A stretch of 64,000 nt of DNA from Algoriphagus sp. Y33. GTDB taxonomy: Bacteria > Bacteroidota > Bacteroidia > Cytophagales > Cyclobacteriaceae. The translations under genes and the position numbers were made by a program. Positions 34,965 through 44,034 of this stretch are shown here, one piece after another. The stretch is from NCBI RefSeq assembly GCF_014838715.1, contig NZ_CP061947.1:496001-560000 (forward strand), read 5' to 3'. The notes beneath the pieces are model-generated. The model saw only the letters and a program-made list of their open reading frames with translations, was not told the origin of the DNA and did not search any database. The first letter of the stretch is position 1. Each line of letters starts with the position of its first letter.

Positions 34965-35859
34965 AACGAAACAGACAATTATTTATTTAGCGTTGACAAT
35001 TTTCACATTGACTTCGTGCAACAACAAAACAGAAAACACAGAAAATAGTATGGTGCCAACAACAAGCGACAGTTTGACTTTTCAAAATGGCTATTCCGAA
35101 GTGAATGGACTGAAAATGTATTATGAAATTCACGGACAGGGAAAACCAATTGTTTTAATTCACGGTGGTGGTTCAACCATTCAGACAAATTTTGAAAAAA
35201 TCATTCCACTACTTGCTAAAAACAGACAGGTAATTGCTGTTGAACTTCAAGCTCACGGACGGACAAATGACCGTAACGCTGACCTTACATTTGAACAGGA
35301 CGCAGATGATGTTGCTACACTTCTTAAAAACTTGAAAATTGACAAGGCGAGCTTTTTCGGTTTTAGCAATGGTGGGACAACTACTTTACAAGTCGCTATT
35401 CGACATCCCGAATTAGTTGACAAACTGATTTTAGGTTCAGCACTTGCCAAACGAAACGGAGTTCCTGATTGGTTTTGGGGTTTTATGGAAAATGCCAAAT
35501 TGGAAAATATGCCTGAGCAACTGAAAGAAGGTTACAAAAAAGTTGCGGCAGACACGAATGGTTTGCAAGTAATGCACGACAGGGATGCAAAGAGAATGGT
35601 AAATTTCAAAGACATTCCAGACGAACCAATAAAATCCATTAAAGCACCAACATTAATTGTTATTGGCGACAAAGACGTCATTACACCTGAACACGCTATT
35701 GAACTTCACAGACAAATTGCAAACTCTGAATTAGCAATAATTCCAGGCGGACACGGAGAATATATTGGAGAAATTACAACGGTAACACCTGACTTTAAAG
35801 AAAGCGACCTTGTAATTCCAATGATTGAAAAATTCCTTGACAAAAAAGCTGAAAAATAA
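34933..35859 (+). CDS. alpha/beta hydrolase lipoprotein, copy 2
   Basis: 308 residues when read from GTG 34933. The signal peptide core ALTIFTLTSC gives a lipoprotein with Cys at the L-T-S-C lipobox. The catalytic elbow G-F-S-N-G-G, the acid in IGDKDVITPEH and the His of GGHGEY match copy 1. The natural start is probably lost: the codon before K-Q-T-I-I-Y is ACG where relatives would be expected to have ATG, and the only upstream start is the GTG inside the chimeric ORF. Expression may therefore depend on a poor start. An attC-like tail follows 24 bp after the stop. Confidence 0.85.
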   Translation: MQLYFTINQRKTKQTIIYLALTIFTLTSCNNKTENTENSMVPTTSDSLTFQNGYSEVNGLKMYYEIHGQGKPIVLIHGGGSTIQTNFEKIIPLLAKNRQVIAVELQAHGRTNDRNADLTFEQDADDVATLLKNLKIDKASFFGFSNGGTTTLQVAIRHPELVDKLILGSALAKRNGVPDWFWGFMENAKLENMPEQLKEGYKKVAADTNGLQVMHDRDAKRMVNFKDIPDEPIKSIKAPTLIVIGDKDVITPEHAIELHRQIANSELAIIPGGHGEYIGEITTVTPDFKESDLVIPMIEKFLDKKAEK

Positions 35860-35883
35860 TGCTGACCGACACGAACGAGAATA

Positions 35884-36000
35884 AACAACGAACCGCCTAA
35901 CAGGCACTTGGCAAAAAAAGCAGTTTCAGTTGTTAATTGAACATTCTACCTTGCATCAACTTTTGTGGTATATTGACAGTGAAGTGCTCAGAGATCGCCA
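35884..36000 (+). repeat. attC-like gene tail D
   Basis: The core AACAACGAACCGCCTAACA (35884-35902) contains GCCTAAC, a perfect match to the integron R'' box RYYYAAC. GCACTT (35904-35909) pairs with AAGTGC (35982-35987). TGTTAAT (35931-35937) pairs with ATTGACA (35972-35978) with one G-T wobble. The right side GAGATCGCCA resembles GAAATCGCCA of tail B. The next accessory gene starts about 50 bp on in the same direction. Confidence 0.55.
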
Positions 36001-36047
36001 CTATACCAAAAGTCAAAACGTATCAATTTTAGGGCGACAGTAACGAA

Positions 36048-36392
36048 ATGACAGAAAGACCAAACATATTAGTAGTATGCGGACGAAATAAAAAGCGGAG
36101 CAGGACTGCGGAACACATTTTTAAAAATGATGACCGTTTCAATATTCGTTCTGCTGGACTAAGTCCCAAAAGCGATAGGAAAATTTCTGAAAATGATCTG
36201 AATTGGGCGGACTTGCTTTTTGTAATGGAAACAGGGCAACGAGCAAAAATTTGGGGACTTTACAGACATTTAGATTTGCCAACTATTGAAGTTCTTAACA
36301 TTCCAGACGACTATGAATTTATGAACGAAGAACTTGTTGAGATACTATCAGACGGAATTAACGATACGTTAAAAATAGTTTACAAACTTTGA
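36048..36392 (+). CDS. low-molecular-weight protein-tyrosine-phosphatase-like protein, copy 1
   Basis: 114 residues. The N terminus NILVVCGRNKKRSRTAEHIF is shaped like the LMW-PTP phosphate loop but reads C-G-R-N-K-K-R-S-R, the C-x-x-N-x-x-R-S variant of the COG4551 group. W-A-D-L-L-F-V-M-E and I-P-D-D-Y-E-F-M follow; the D-D-Y-x-F pair holds the expected acid. Probably a cytoplasmic phosphatase or a related arsenate-reductase-like enzyme of unknown target. A near-identical copy lies at 59532-59876. The original partner hydrolase gene downstream is deleted here. Confidence 0.85.
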   Translation: MTERPNILVVCGRNKKRSRTAEHIFKNDDRFNIRSAGLSPKSDRKISENDLNWADLLFVMETGQRAKIWGLYRHLDLPTIEVLNIPDDYEFMNEELVEILSDGINDTLKIVYKL

Positions 36393-36640
36393 CAAAAGAA
36401 CTTTTAAAGCAAATTCTTATCGATACAGATCCGACTTTTTTGAAGTGGGCTATTAACAAAGTTGCTCGGTGGACAAACCAAACACAGACCAAAAACATTT
36501 CCCATATACACGGAACAAGCGACAAAATTTTGCCTTTGAGTTTTGTAAAATGTAATTAGACAATTAAAAACGGTGGATTCTAAACAAGTCTGACGAACTA
36601 AACAATATTTTAAGACAGAAACTATGACGGAAGAAAGAAA
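36389..36640 (+). pseudogene. internally deleted alpha/beta hydrolase gene
   Basis: Starting at a TTG overlapping the phosphatase stop, exactly as in the intact pair at 59873, the frame reads L-T-K and then E-L-L-K-Q-I-L-I-D-T-D-P-T-F-L-K-W, which corresponds to about residue 134 onward of the intact hydrolase. It ends early at TAG 36557-36559. Homology continues out of frame to about 36640. The deletion endpoints share TTTGAC(A). The catalytic nucleophile region is gone. Confidence 0.85.
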
Positions 36641-36650
36641 AACTCCACAC

Positions 36651-36690
36651 AACAACGAGGCCTCCGTTGCGTGCGTAGCACTACCTGTCT
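36651..36690 (+). repeat. partial attC-like core F
   Basis: AACAACGAGGCC follows the remnant hydrolase at the position where other accessory genes carry AACAACGAA cores, then CCGTTGCGTGCGTAGC. Only the first eight bases match the consensus, so this assignment is weak. Confidence 0.25.
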
Positions 36691-38161
36691 CGATTTTTTA
36701 GGGAAGCAATACACCGCTTCCTGGAAGCATTCGTGACGGCGAAATTCCTATGGAATTGATCCTGGATTCTGTGGGTCTGAGCTAAACACATCTATCTCAC
36801 TGCCTTCAGTTTCGCACCCATATCCCGTAGCATATGCAGGATCACTGTTGCGTTCTTTTCCTATTGCAGTTCAATAAATTGCCGTAGTGCGCGGGAGAGC
36901 GTTTCAATTTGTCTTCCTTTATCTATCCTTGCATCTGGAAATGGGGTTGGGTTTTCAGAAAAAATCCTACTGATTTTCACATCCACCCGTTTCTACAAAT
37001 CCATCAGCTTACCGCAAATTTCTGCCCAGTTTTACATGCGTTTGTTGAAATGAAGCAGTATGCAATATCGATTGACTTCCTGTTTGTCCAAAGCCGAAGA
37101 TCAGTTAGGCGCAGAAGGGACCAACGAAATGTACGTCTTCTATTATCCTGACTCCCATGGAAGCTTAGAATCTGTGGAAACCGGCTTCTTACAGGCAAGC
37201 CAAACTTAAACAACAACTGTCTTTATACACCGCCTAGAGACAGTTGTTTAAGAAAGACGTAGTCATAGGTACTTCATATTGTAAGTTAATGAAGAGTGTT
37301 AGACGTCGGTTTATATAGGTGTTCCCGTCGCTAAAATCTACCATTAAAATTATTCAGATTTTCGGAGAATTGCCCAAGTATTTCACCATTACGGAATTGA
37401 TCTTCGAATTGGAATTTGAAATGCGGAAACAGATAGAAGATGAAAAGTAGCCAAGGTACTGGCGCAGGTTCAGATTATAACCTTGTTGACGAATTAGCTT
37501 AAGACAACCCTTCAAAAGGCTGTTTTCATATCCACGATCAACTTCAATCTTTTGATAAGAGTGAATGCTTAGAGAATGATTTTTTGCAGACAAGAGGTTT
37601 GGAGTAAACCAACCGAGACTGTTACTGTTATAGACAGACGTTTTTGCTATTCTTTTGATTCAGATATTTATCCTAATCGGATGACAGCTCCTTATGAGGG
37701 ATGAAAACTTGTTCTTAATCAACTGAAATTTTTGGTTGATAAATGTGGACAGTATCGTAATACTGAAGAATCAATAGAGTTCAATGATTAAAAAATAGTC
37801 TTGATTCCTTATCAAAAGGATCAACTTTCCTGCTGTGCTTTTTGCAGCGATTATGCCTCCTTCTGTAGTGATGAGCCTTCACCTATCCCCAGATCCAGTT
37901 ATACCAGTGGGCGGTATAGAAACCGATGCACCATATTCTGCCATGCCGATGGTAGGTGCCTGGCCAAATACAGCCTATTTCATTGCAAGTGTCCCGACGT
38001 TGAATAACGGCGCTATCAACCGGCAGCGTAACGGGACTGAAATGGCCGGTGGGCTGTACGCAGTAAGGGTTTGAAATTTGGGGATTAAGTTTTATAATTG
38101 CTTTTGTTTAGATTTGATCTAAATAAGTATATGTTTGTGCGCTAACTCAATTTAATAGGAT
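36691..38161. other. 1.5-kb decayed region
   Basis: No intact gene. Fragments include a short frame ending FELEFEMRKQIEDEK around 37340-37448 and a 3'-end-like frame at 37835-38074 (ending GTEMAGGLYAVRV); I recognise neither. A strong hairpin lies at 37206-37251. The region separates the duplicated accessory genes from the iron-uptake locus. Confidence 0.45.
37206..37251. terminator. orphan hairpin
   Basis: AACAACTGTCT (37212-37222) and AGACAGTTGTT (37238-37248) form an 11-bp perfect stem extended by outer TTAAA/TTTAA pairs. No gene ends directly before it on either strand, so it is probably the terminator of a gene that has decayed. Confidence 0.5.
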
Positions 38162-38497
38162 TTGACTTTAATTAACCTACATAGAGATGTCCGTCTGATC
38201 AGGCAATTGAACGGAGGAAGTGCGGAAGCATATGAAGTGATTTTCAATCGCTATTGGGATCACATGTACACCATCTGCTACAAAGCTACAGGTGACTGCG
38301 AAGAATCTAATAAAAGGACCCAGGGCATATTCAAACCACTCTGGGAACGGTATCAAACATTGGAAGTCACGGGAGCGGGAGCTATGGGGTTGGTATTTCT
38401 AAGCTCTCCGTTTAGAAAGTTTTTTGGTCATGCTTTTAGAGCCTCTCCTTATTCATATAATGATGGGCTTTTAAATACGACCATTAGTGGTCAATAG
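38162..38497 (+). pseudogene. truncated ECF sigma factor gene
   Basis: Sigma-70 region 2 is recognisable for about 65 codons (RLIRQLNGGSAEAYEVIFNRYWDHMYTICY, then IFKPLWERYQTLEVTG) and resembles the intact sigma gene 70 bp downstream. After that the frame turns into unrelated sequence (MGLVFLSSPFRKFFGH) and region 4 is absent. It cannot recognise -35 elements and is a remnant, perhaps of a tandem duplication. Confidence 0.75.
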
Positions 38498-38568
38498 CTA
38501 ATGCTGGATAAACATCTGATAAAGTGATATGACTTTGATTACAACTTATTAAAAAATACGCTACAATT

Positions 38569-39150
38569 TTGGGTCTTCTTGACAAAATACATTCGAACAA
38601 CTCATCTGCTGACTTCCGAACGGAAGCGGGATTTAAGAAGCTATATGAGCGAAATGTGAACAAGCTGTTTACAATCTGCTACAGCCGGATACGAAACCGT
38701 GAAGATGCGGAAGAGATCGTCCATGATGTATTTCGATCAGCTTGGGAAAGAAGAGAACTGATCACGAATGAGAATGGGTCTATTGAAAAGTATTTGGTTC
38801 GCTCCATCAAATTGAAAACCATCGACTACTACCGTAAGGTTGCACAAGAGACACTGCCGCTCAACTGTGAATTGGAAGACGTTTGTGGCTATGGTAATTG
38901 TACCGATGATCAACTCCATTTTGCAGAGCTACAAGACAAAGTATCGATACTCGTGGATCAACTGCCCTGCGCCTGCCGGCAAGTGTATCAGCTCAGCCGT
39001 GAAGAAGGGTTTACCAACAGAGAAATAGCTTCCAAATTACTCATTTCCGAGAAAACAGTGGAATCCCACATGACCAAAGCCCTGGCACATCTACGTAAAA
39101 ACCTAATGCCTTATGCCACGCCGGCGGTACTCCTGATCAGCTTTTTCTAA
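38569..39150 (+). CDS. ECF-type RNA polymerase sigma factor
   Basis: 193 residues from a TTG; no in-frame ATG is available before the conserved region. Region 2 is FKKLYERNVNKLFTICYSRIRNREDAEEIVHDVFRSAWERR. Region 4 is LPCACRQVYQLSREEGFTNREIASKLLISEKTVESHMTKAL. This is the FecI-like sigma group of Bacteroidota. It precedes a FecR-like gene and a TonB receptor, so it most likely activates this uptake operon in response to a ligand signal relayed by the anti-sigma protein. Confidence 0.88.
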   Translation: MGLLDKIHSNNSSADFRTEAGFKKLYERNVNKLFTICYSRIRNREDAEEIVHDVFRSAWERRELITNENGSIEKYLVRSIKLKTIDYYRKVAQETLPLNCELEDVCGYGNCTDDQLHFAELQDKVSILVDQLPCACRQVYQLSREEGFTNREIASKLLISEKTVESHMTKALAHLRKNLMPYATPAVLLISFF

Positions 39151-39230
39151 AAAAAATCATTTTTTTTCTATACTGACTCAGGGTTAGAGTGCCTTAGTAC
39201 GATTGTATAAATGAACAGACGTACTAAGTT

Positions 39231-39836
39231 ATGAAAATCACCTCGGCCTTATTAAGAAAACATGTTGCTGGTCTATGCACCCGACAGGAAGCCCAAGAGG
39301 TAGAAATCTGGATCTCATCACTTGAAGACGATGCAGTGTTGTCACCGGAGGAAATGGGAAATTCTCCTCAAATCATCCGTGAAAGACTCTATGGGTCATT
39401 GTTTGGTTCGGGTGAGAATACCCCTATCATGCCACTATATAAGAAGCTGGCTAGATATGCTGCGGCAGCCTTCATTATTTTCGCTACATTCTTTGGGGGC
39501 CGCTTTTCAGCTAGTACAGCCAATGCCAATATGATAGTTGATAAATCTCCCAAAGATCACCTTTACATTTCCGGGGGGAATGGCACTAAAGGCAACCTGC
39601 CGGGTGAAGTATTCAAGCTACAGTTTGATGGAACGCTGAGGTTGTACAATAGTGCGATGGCACAAAAGAGCGTACAAGTTGGCGACACTCCATTCATACT
39701 GGAGCCTCGCCAAACTTATTATTTGCTAGGCACAATGGAAAAACCCAATCTGATAAGCAGCCACACTCTCTACAACGATGATAACGTATTCCCAACCTTG
39801 GCAGGCGACTTCTCTATCTTAAGACTGGATAACTAG
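39231..39836 (+). CDS. short FecR-like anti-sigma factor
   Basis: 201 residues, short compared with FecR-like proteins of about 330. The N-terminal cytoplasmic part has the FecR-like leader LLRKHVAGLCTRQEAQEVEIWI. A single membrane segment lies at about 73-90 (ARYAAAAFIIFATFFGG). The periplasmic part is reduced and lacks the usual FecR core, although short beta segments remain (VFKLQFDGTLRLYNS, YYLLGTMEKP). It probably inhibits the sigma factor encoded 80 bp upstream. Its stop is directly adjacent to the GTG of the receptor gene, so the two are coupled. Confidence 0.7.
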   Translation: MKITSALLRKHVAGLCTRQEAQEVEIWISSLEDDAVLSPEEMGNSPQIIRERLYGSLFGSGENTPIMPLYKKLARYAAAAFIIFATFFGGRFSASTANANMIVDKSPKDHLYISGGNGTKGNLPGEVFKLQFDGTLRLYNSAMAQKSVQVGDTPFILEPRQTYYLLGTMEKPNLISSHTLYNDDNVFPTLAGDFSILRLDN

Positions 39837-42251
39837 GTGAAGAAATTACTCATCATCATAATGACGTGCTACACCTGTCTTGCCGGTACGCTGGCCACAT
39901 TTGAGGCTTTAGCCCAATCCCCTTCATCGTTGATTGGAAAGGTAATGGATTCACAAGGCGAACCTATTCCCGGTATCGCTGTGGTGTTGAAAGAAAGCCG
40001 GCAAGGGGCTATTACCGATAGACATGGTCAATTTTCTATTACAGGCATCAAGGCTGCTACTTACACCATTGAGGTTTCAGGCTTAAGGTTCGAAAAGCAA
40101 GTATTTACACTCACATTCCAGACAGGCGACAAGCAGACCCGATCCATTACCCTGAAAGAAAACACATCCGAGATGGACGAAGTAATAGTGACTGCCAAAT
40201 CAGAAGGACGGGTACTCGAACTCTCCGCAAAATCAGTACAGGTCATCGAAACACGGGAAGTTAAGCTCCAATCGGCCGACTTGGGCGAGGTGATGGCCAA
40301 ATCCGAAGGGGTAAGTGTTCAGCGTGCCGGAGGACTTGGCTCCAATACCCGATTTGCCCTCAATGGTTTATCCAGTGATAAGGTCCGTTTTTTCTACGAT
40401 GGTATTCCGCTGGATTTCACTCCCTATGCTTTTGGGATTGCCAACGTCCCGGTCAATGCTATCCAGCGGGTAGAAGTGTATAAGGGAGTGGTGCCCATCC
40501 AGTTTGGTGCGGACGCGCTGGGAGGAGCGGTAAACCTCGCATCACCTGACGTTTTTGGGGGGTGGGCTGGATCGGCCTCCTATCAAATAGGTTCGTTCAA
40601 CACCCATCGGGCCACTGCAAGTATCAATTATGCCGATGACAAAACCGGACTTTTCGTAGTGGCGGGAGGATTTTATGACTATACCGACAACAACTATAAG
40701 ATAGATGTGGCCATCCCCAACGAACAAGGACAACTACAGCAGGAAACTGTAAAAAGGTTTCATGATGGGTACAAGGCTTTTGGTACAAACTTCAGAGTAG
40801 GCATTCGGGACAAAAAATGGGCAAATGAGTTGAGTTTGGAAGGCTACTATGGGAACTACAATAAAGAAGTGCAAAACTCCCAGTCCCCCGGTTTAATCGA
40901 CCTCCCCCAGTTGGGTATCGACAAAGCCGTGGCGGCCAACCCTTTTGGTGAGGTAGTCTTTACCGGCTTTTCTCAAGGTTTAAACCTGCACTACAATACA
41001 AACCCGACTGAAAAATGGGAGCTAGACCTGAAAGCGGGCTATAACTACAACGAGTTTGTATCCATCGACACCAGTAGCAACCTGTACAACTGGCATGGAG
41101 AAGTGGTACGTGTAAAAAACCAACCGGGAGAGTTTGGACAAGATGAACACCTGATTACCAAAAGTCAAAATTACTTTGTTCGTCAGCAGATGGGCTATAA
41201 ATTTTCAGAAAAACATGCCCTTCAACTAGCCATAGCACCTACGTACGCTTACCGCACCGGAGACGACTTGTTGACAGAAGGCGAATTTGATCCGGCACTG
41301 GATGATGGCTATCTCTTTGACTTGGTGAGTGGTCTGGAGTACAGCGGTGAATTGATGAATGAAAAACTCCAAATCACGACCTTTGCCAAAAACTACCGTC
41401 AAAGCATCCGTATTGAATCAGTGGATCCAAGTGTTGAAGGGTTACAGGTATCTGAGCGATCAGTGAACAACTATGGAGCCGGAAGTGGATTTCGTTATGC
41501 TTGGGCCTCCCGTTTTGCTACCAAGTTGAGCTACGAATATGCTTATCGCCTACCCAGGCAGAACGAAATTTTTGGAGACGGGCAGCTAACTGGAAAAAAC
41601 CCGGAGTTGAAACCCGAAAGCAGCCACAATGTAAACCTGCAGTGGAGTTTTGAGAATAAAGCAAGTACCAAAACCGAATGGCAGGTACAAGGCAATTTCT
41701 TCCTTCGCAGGGTCAATGACCTTATTTTCCTGGTAACTAATGCAGAAGGGGTTGGTGTTTACGACAACGTATGGAGTGCCAACTCACAAGGAGTAGAACT
41801 GGGCGGCAGGGTAAAGGATCTAATCAAAGGACTAACCCTCCATACCAACAGCACCTACCAGTCGTACTTCAATACCTCGGATGAAGGCCCTTTTGCCAGC
41901 TTTAAGGGTGACCGTATTCCGAATACACCTTACTTCTTTGCCAATGGCGGGGCGGAATACCTGTTGGAGGACGTTATTAAAAAAAACGACAGGCTTTCCA
42001 TCTTCTGGAATACACGCTATGTACCTCCTTATTTTATTGGCTGGGAAAGCGCAGGCTTAAAACAATACAAGCCCGAAACCCCTGGCCAGCTAACACATGC
42101 TGCGGGTGTTACACAAAAAATAAACATTAAAAAAGCACAAACTGCTTTAACACTAGAGGTACAGAACCTAACGGATGCAAAGGTCTTCGACTTCTACGGA
42201 GTGCAACGCCCGGGCAGAGCTTTTTACATCAAATCAACCATTCAATTTTAA
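39837..42251 (+). CDS. TonB-dependent receptor (siderophore/iron-type)
   Basis: 804 residues from a GTG with zero spacing after the FecR-like stop. A signal peptide ends in EALAQ. The CarboxypepD regulatory-like domain covers about 31-115 (SLIGKVMDSQGEPIPGIAVVLKE). The plug covers about 128-232 (SEGVSVQRAGGLGSNTRFALNGLSS, VNAIQRVEVYKGVVPIQFGADALGG). The rest is a 22-strand-type barrel ending FYIKSTIQF with the terminal Phe. No STN signalling domain is visible although a sigma/anti-sigma pair precedes it. The adjacent DUF4374 and PepSY genes point to iron-siderophore or heme import. Confidence 0.92.
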   Translation: MKKLLIIIMTCYTCLAGTLATFEALAQSPSSLIGKVMDSQGEPIPGIAVVLKESRQGAITDRHGQFSITGIKAATYTIEVSGLRFEKQVFTLTFQTGDKQTRSITLKENTSEMDEVIVTAKSEGRVLELSAKSVQVIETREVKLQSADLGEVMAKSEGVSVQRAGGLGSNTRFALNGLSSDKVRFFYDGIPLDFTPYAFGIANVPVNAIQRVEVYKGVVPIQFGADALGGAVNLASPDVFGGWAGSASYQIGSFNTHRATASINYADDKTGLFVVAGGFYDYTDNNYKIDVAIPNEQGQLQQETVKRFHDGYKAFGTNFRVGIRDKKWANELSLEGYYGNYNKEVQNSQSPGLIDLPQLGIDKAVAANPFGEVVFTGFSQGLNLHYNTNPTEKWELDLKAGYNYNEFVSIDTSSNLYNWHGEVVRVKNQPGEFGQDEHLITKSQNYFVRQQMGYKFSEKHALQLAIAPTYAYRTGDDLLTEGEFDPALDDGYLFDLVSGLEYSGELMNEKLQITTFAKNYRQSIRIESVDPSVEGLQVSERSVNNYGAGSGFRYAWASRFATKLSYEYAYRLPRQNEIFGDGQLTGKNPELKPESSHNVNLQWSFENKASTKTEWQVQGNFFLRRVNDLIFLVTNAEGVGVYDNVWSANSQGVELGGRVKDLIKGLTLHTNSTYQSYFNTSDEGPFASFKGDRIPNTPYFFANGGAEYLLEDVIKKNDRLSIFWNTRYVPPYFIGWESAGLKQYKPETPGQLTHAAGVTQKINIKKAQTALTLEVQNLTDAKVFDFYGVQRPGRAFYIKSTIQF

Positions 42252-42296
42252 CAGGAGACAATGACTGACAATACAAGCAATTTTAAATTTTAAAAA

Positions 42297-43568
42297 ATGA
42301 CTAAAATTAATACAATGGAAATATCGAAAAGATGGGCATGGATAACCATGCTCCTGGTCGGAATGATCTCAATATCCATCACCTCATGTAATGACGATGA
42401 AGGTGATACTAATCCCGATGCAGAAGAGGTAGAAAGTGCCTGGGTTATTGGATACCGTGTGGAAACCCCACAAGGTAGAGTTTACTACCTAGAGGCTCAT
42501 GAGAACCTCCCTTCTGCGACAAATACAAGTGAAGCGGTTGAGTTAGGTTTAAATAGCCGAATATACTCTTATGGTGAAAACCCTTATACATGGAATGGAG
42601 ATGCCGCTACAATCACCAAATGGGAAGTAAATAAATCTTCTTTTGAGTTATCAGCTATAGGTATTGTGAGTTTTGCCGGTACCGGAGTATCAGGAAATAT
42701 TGCTGCACCGGCTTTCATTTCTGAAACACAGGCATATACAACTAACCTAGCTGAAGGTGTGGTAGTCGAATGGAATCCTTCTACCATGGAAATTACAAAA
42801 GTTCATAACGTAGATGCCTTCCCTGATTTGGGTTTTGATAATTTATTATTTGAATTCAACAAAGAAGTTACGGATGATGGAAGGATTCTTATTCCAATTG
42901 AAACTGGTGAATTAGGCATTTGTTGTGATTACCCTGCGGGAGTCGCCGGGGCAAGAACAGCTATATTTGATCCTACTACATCAACTGTAACTTATAATAT
43001 AGATAACAGATTAATTGGTTCAGATAATGCTCATTATACTGATCCGGTTACAGGCACCAGATACGCTGTTCCGGTCTGGGGGAATTCTTTAGTACCTGCT
43101 TTCTTTAATAACCCGGAAACTTTACCGAACCCACACTCATTACTGAAAGTAAATAATGATGGTTCCTTCGATGCGGGTTATGAATATAATCTTGATGATG
43201 TATTGGAAATGACATTGTATTTTGGTACTTCTTTTATTTACGACAACAAAATAGTGTTTACCTATGTCGGCGATGATTATACTTGGGGTAGCTTTGATGA
43301 TAGATATACTATTTTATATACAGGAAACTTCAAAGCTGCTTTAGTTGATTTAGAAACCAATGAGGTTAAGCCTTTCGATGCTTTTAGTGGTTATACCAGT
43401 GCCAGAGCATTCGGAATTATTGATGGAAAACCTTTCATAAATGCAAGCGCCATTGATTCAGATGGGAATCAAACAAGTTATCTATTGCAACAAAATGCTA
43501 TCGATGATTACACTGAAGTTACTAAACACGTAGGTGGTGGTATCGAACATTTCAACAAGCTTTGGTAA
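42297..43568 (+). CDS. DUF4374-family lipoprotein
   Basis: 423 residues. A lipoprotein signal ends at ITSC (Cys about residue 31; a second ATG is six codons in). The mature protein is a beta-propeller-like DUF4374 domain (WVIGYRVETPQGRVYYLEAHENLP, ILIPIETGELGICCDYPAG, FNKLW end). In Bacteroidota this family is encoded next to TonB receptors for iron complexes and is thought to help capture substrate at the cell surface. It lies 45 bp after the receptor gene. A 13-bp hairpin follows its stop, before the small membrane-protein genes. Confidence 0.88.
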   Translation: MTKINTMEISKRWAWITMLLVGMISISITSCNDDEGDTNPDAEEVESAWVIGYRVETPQGRVYYLEAHENLPSATNTSEAVELGLNSRIYSYGENPYTWNGDAATITKWEVNKSSFELSAIGIVSFAGTGVSGNIAAPAFISETQAYTTNLAEGVVVEWNPSTMEITKVHNVDAFPDLGFDNLLFEFNKEVTDDGRILIPIETGELGICCDYPAGVAGARTAIFDPTTSTVTYNIDNRLIGSDNAHYTDPVTGTRYAVPVWGNSLVPAFFNNPETLPNPHSLLKVNNDGSFDAGYEYNLDDVLEMTLYFGTSFIYDNKIVFTYVGDDYTWGSFDDRYTILYTGNFKAALVDLETNEVKPFDAFSGYTSARAFGIIDGKPFINASAIDSDGNQTSYLLQQNAIDDYTEVTKHVGGGIEHFNKLW

Positions 43569-43607
43569 AAGCTTGTCAATTTCATCTATTATAAATTATA
43601 AAAGTCC

Positions 43608-43652
43608 TAGCTCACAATGGTCGTAGTAAGTCGCTTCGGCCATTGTGAGCTA
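43608..43652 (+). promoter_or_regulatory. intra-operon hairpin
   Basis: TAGCTCACAATGG (43608-43620) and CCATTGTGAGCTA (43640-43652) form a perfect 13-bp stem with a 19-base loop. There is no T run, so it is more likely an mRNA-stability or attenuation element between the surface genes and the inner-membrane genes than a simple terminator. Confidence 0.6.
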
Positions 43653-43724
43653 ACCTTTGAAACCACAGATGATAATGATGCTATTAATGCTGACCTACGC
43701 AGTAATTTTTACCTTTAAAAAATA

Positions 43725-44033
43725 ATGGTCCTCTTACTCCTTCTGATTGCCAGTTACTTATTCTACATGGCTTCCAAATATTTCCCTATTAGTCGCATGA
43801 AGCATAAAATAAAATCGGGCAAAAACCAGCTTAAAAGTGTTGCCTCTCTTATGGTATTGGTAGCTTGGTGGTTTTTATACTTGGAATATGAGGCTTTTTC
43901 GGCCATTGTTTATTTACTGTTTGCCATCGGTACCCTTATGTCAGCACTTGTAATCACCCTCAAGCTCAGCCCAAAATGGAATTATGTATGGGCGGCTATC
44001 GGTATTTTGTTCCTCATTGTTGATTTTATTTAA
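43725..44033 (+). CDS. DUF3325-like small membrane protein
   Basis: 102 residues with three membrane helices (VLLLLLIASYLFYMASKYFP, SVASLMVLVAWWFLYLEYEA, IVYLLFAIGTLMSALVITL, plus a C-terminal one). The size and position, directly before another small membrane gene and a PepSY protein, match DUF3325-type members of siderophore-uptake operons. These operons pair DUF3325, DUF3649 and PepSY-TM proteins at the inner membrane, probably for reductive iron release. The family assignment rests mostly on context. Confidence 0.7.
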   Translation: MVLLLLLIASYLFYMASKYFPISRMKHKIKSGKNQLKSVASLMVLVAWWFLYLEYEAFSAIVYLLFAIGTLMSALVITLKLSPKWNYVWAAIGILFLIVDFI

Positions 44034-44034
44034 C

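Noticed and set aside
37801..38074. A gene at 37835-38074
   Set aside because: It has an acceptable C-terminal look but no start context, no recognised family and decayed surroundings, so it was kept only as a remark in the gene-free region.
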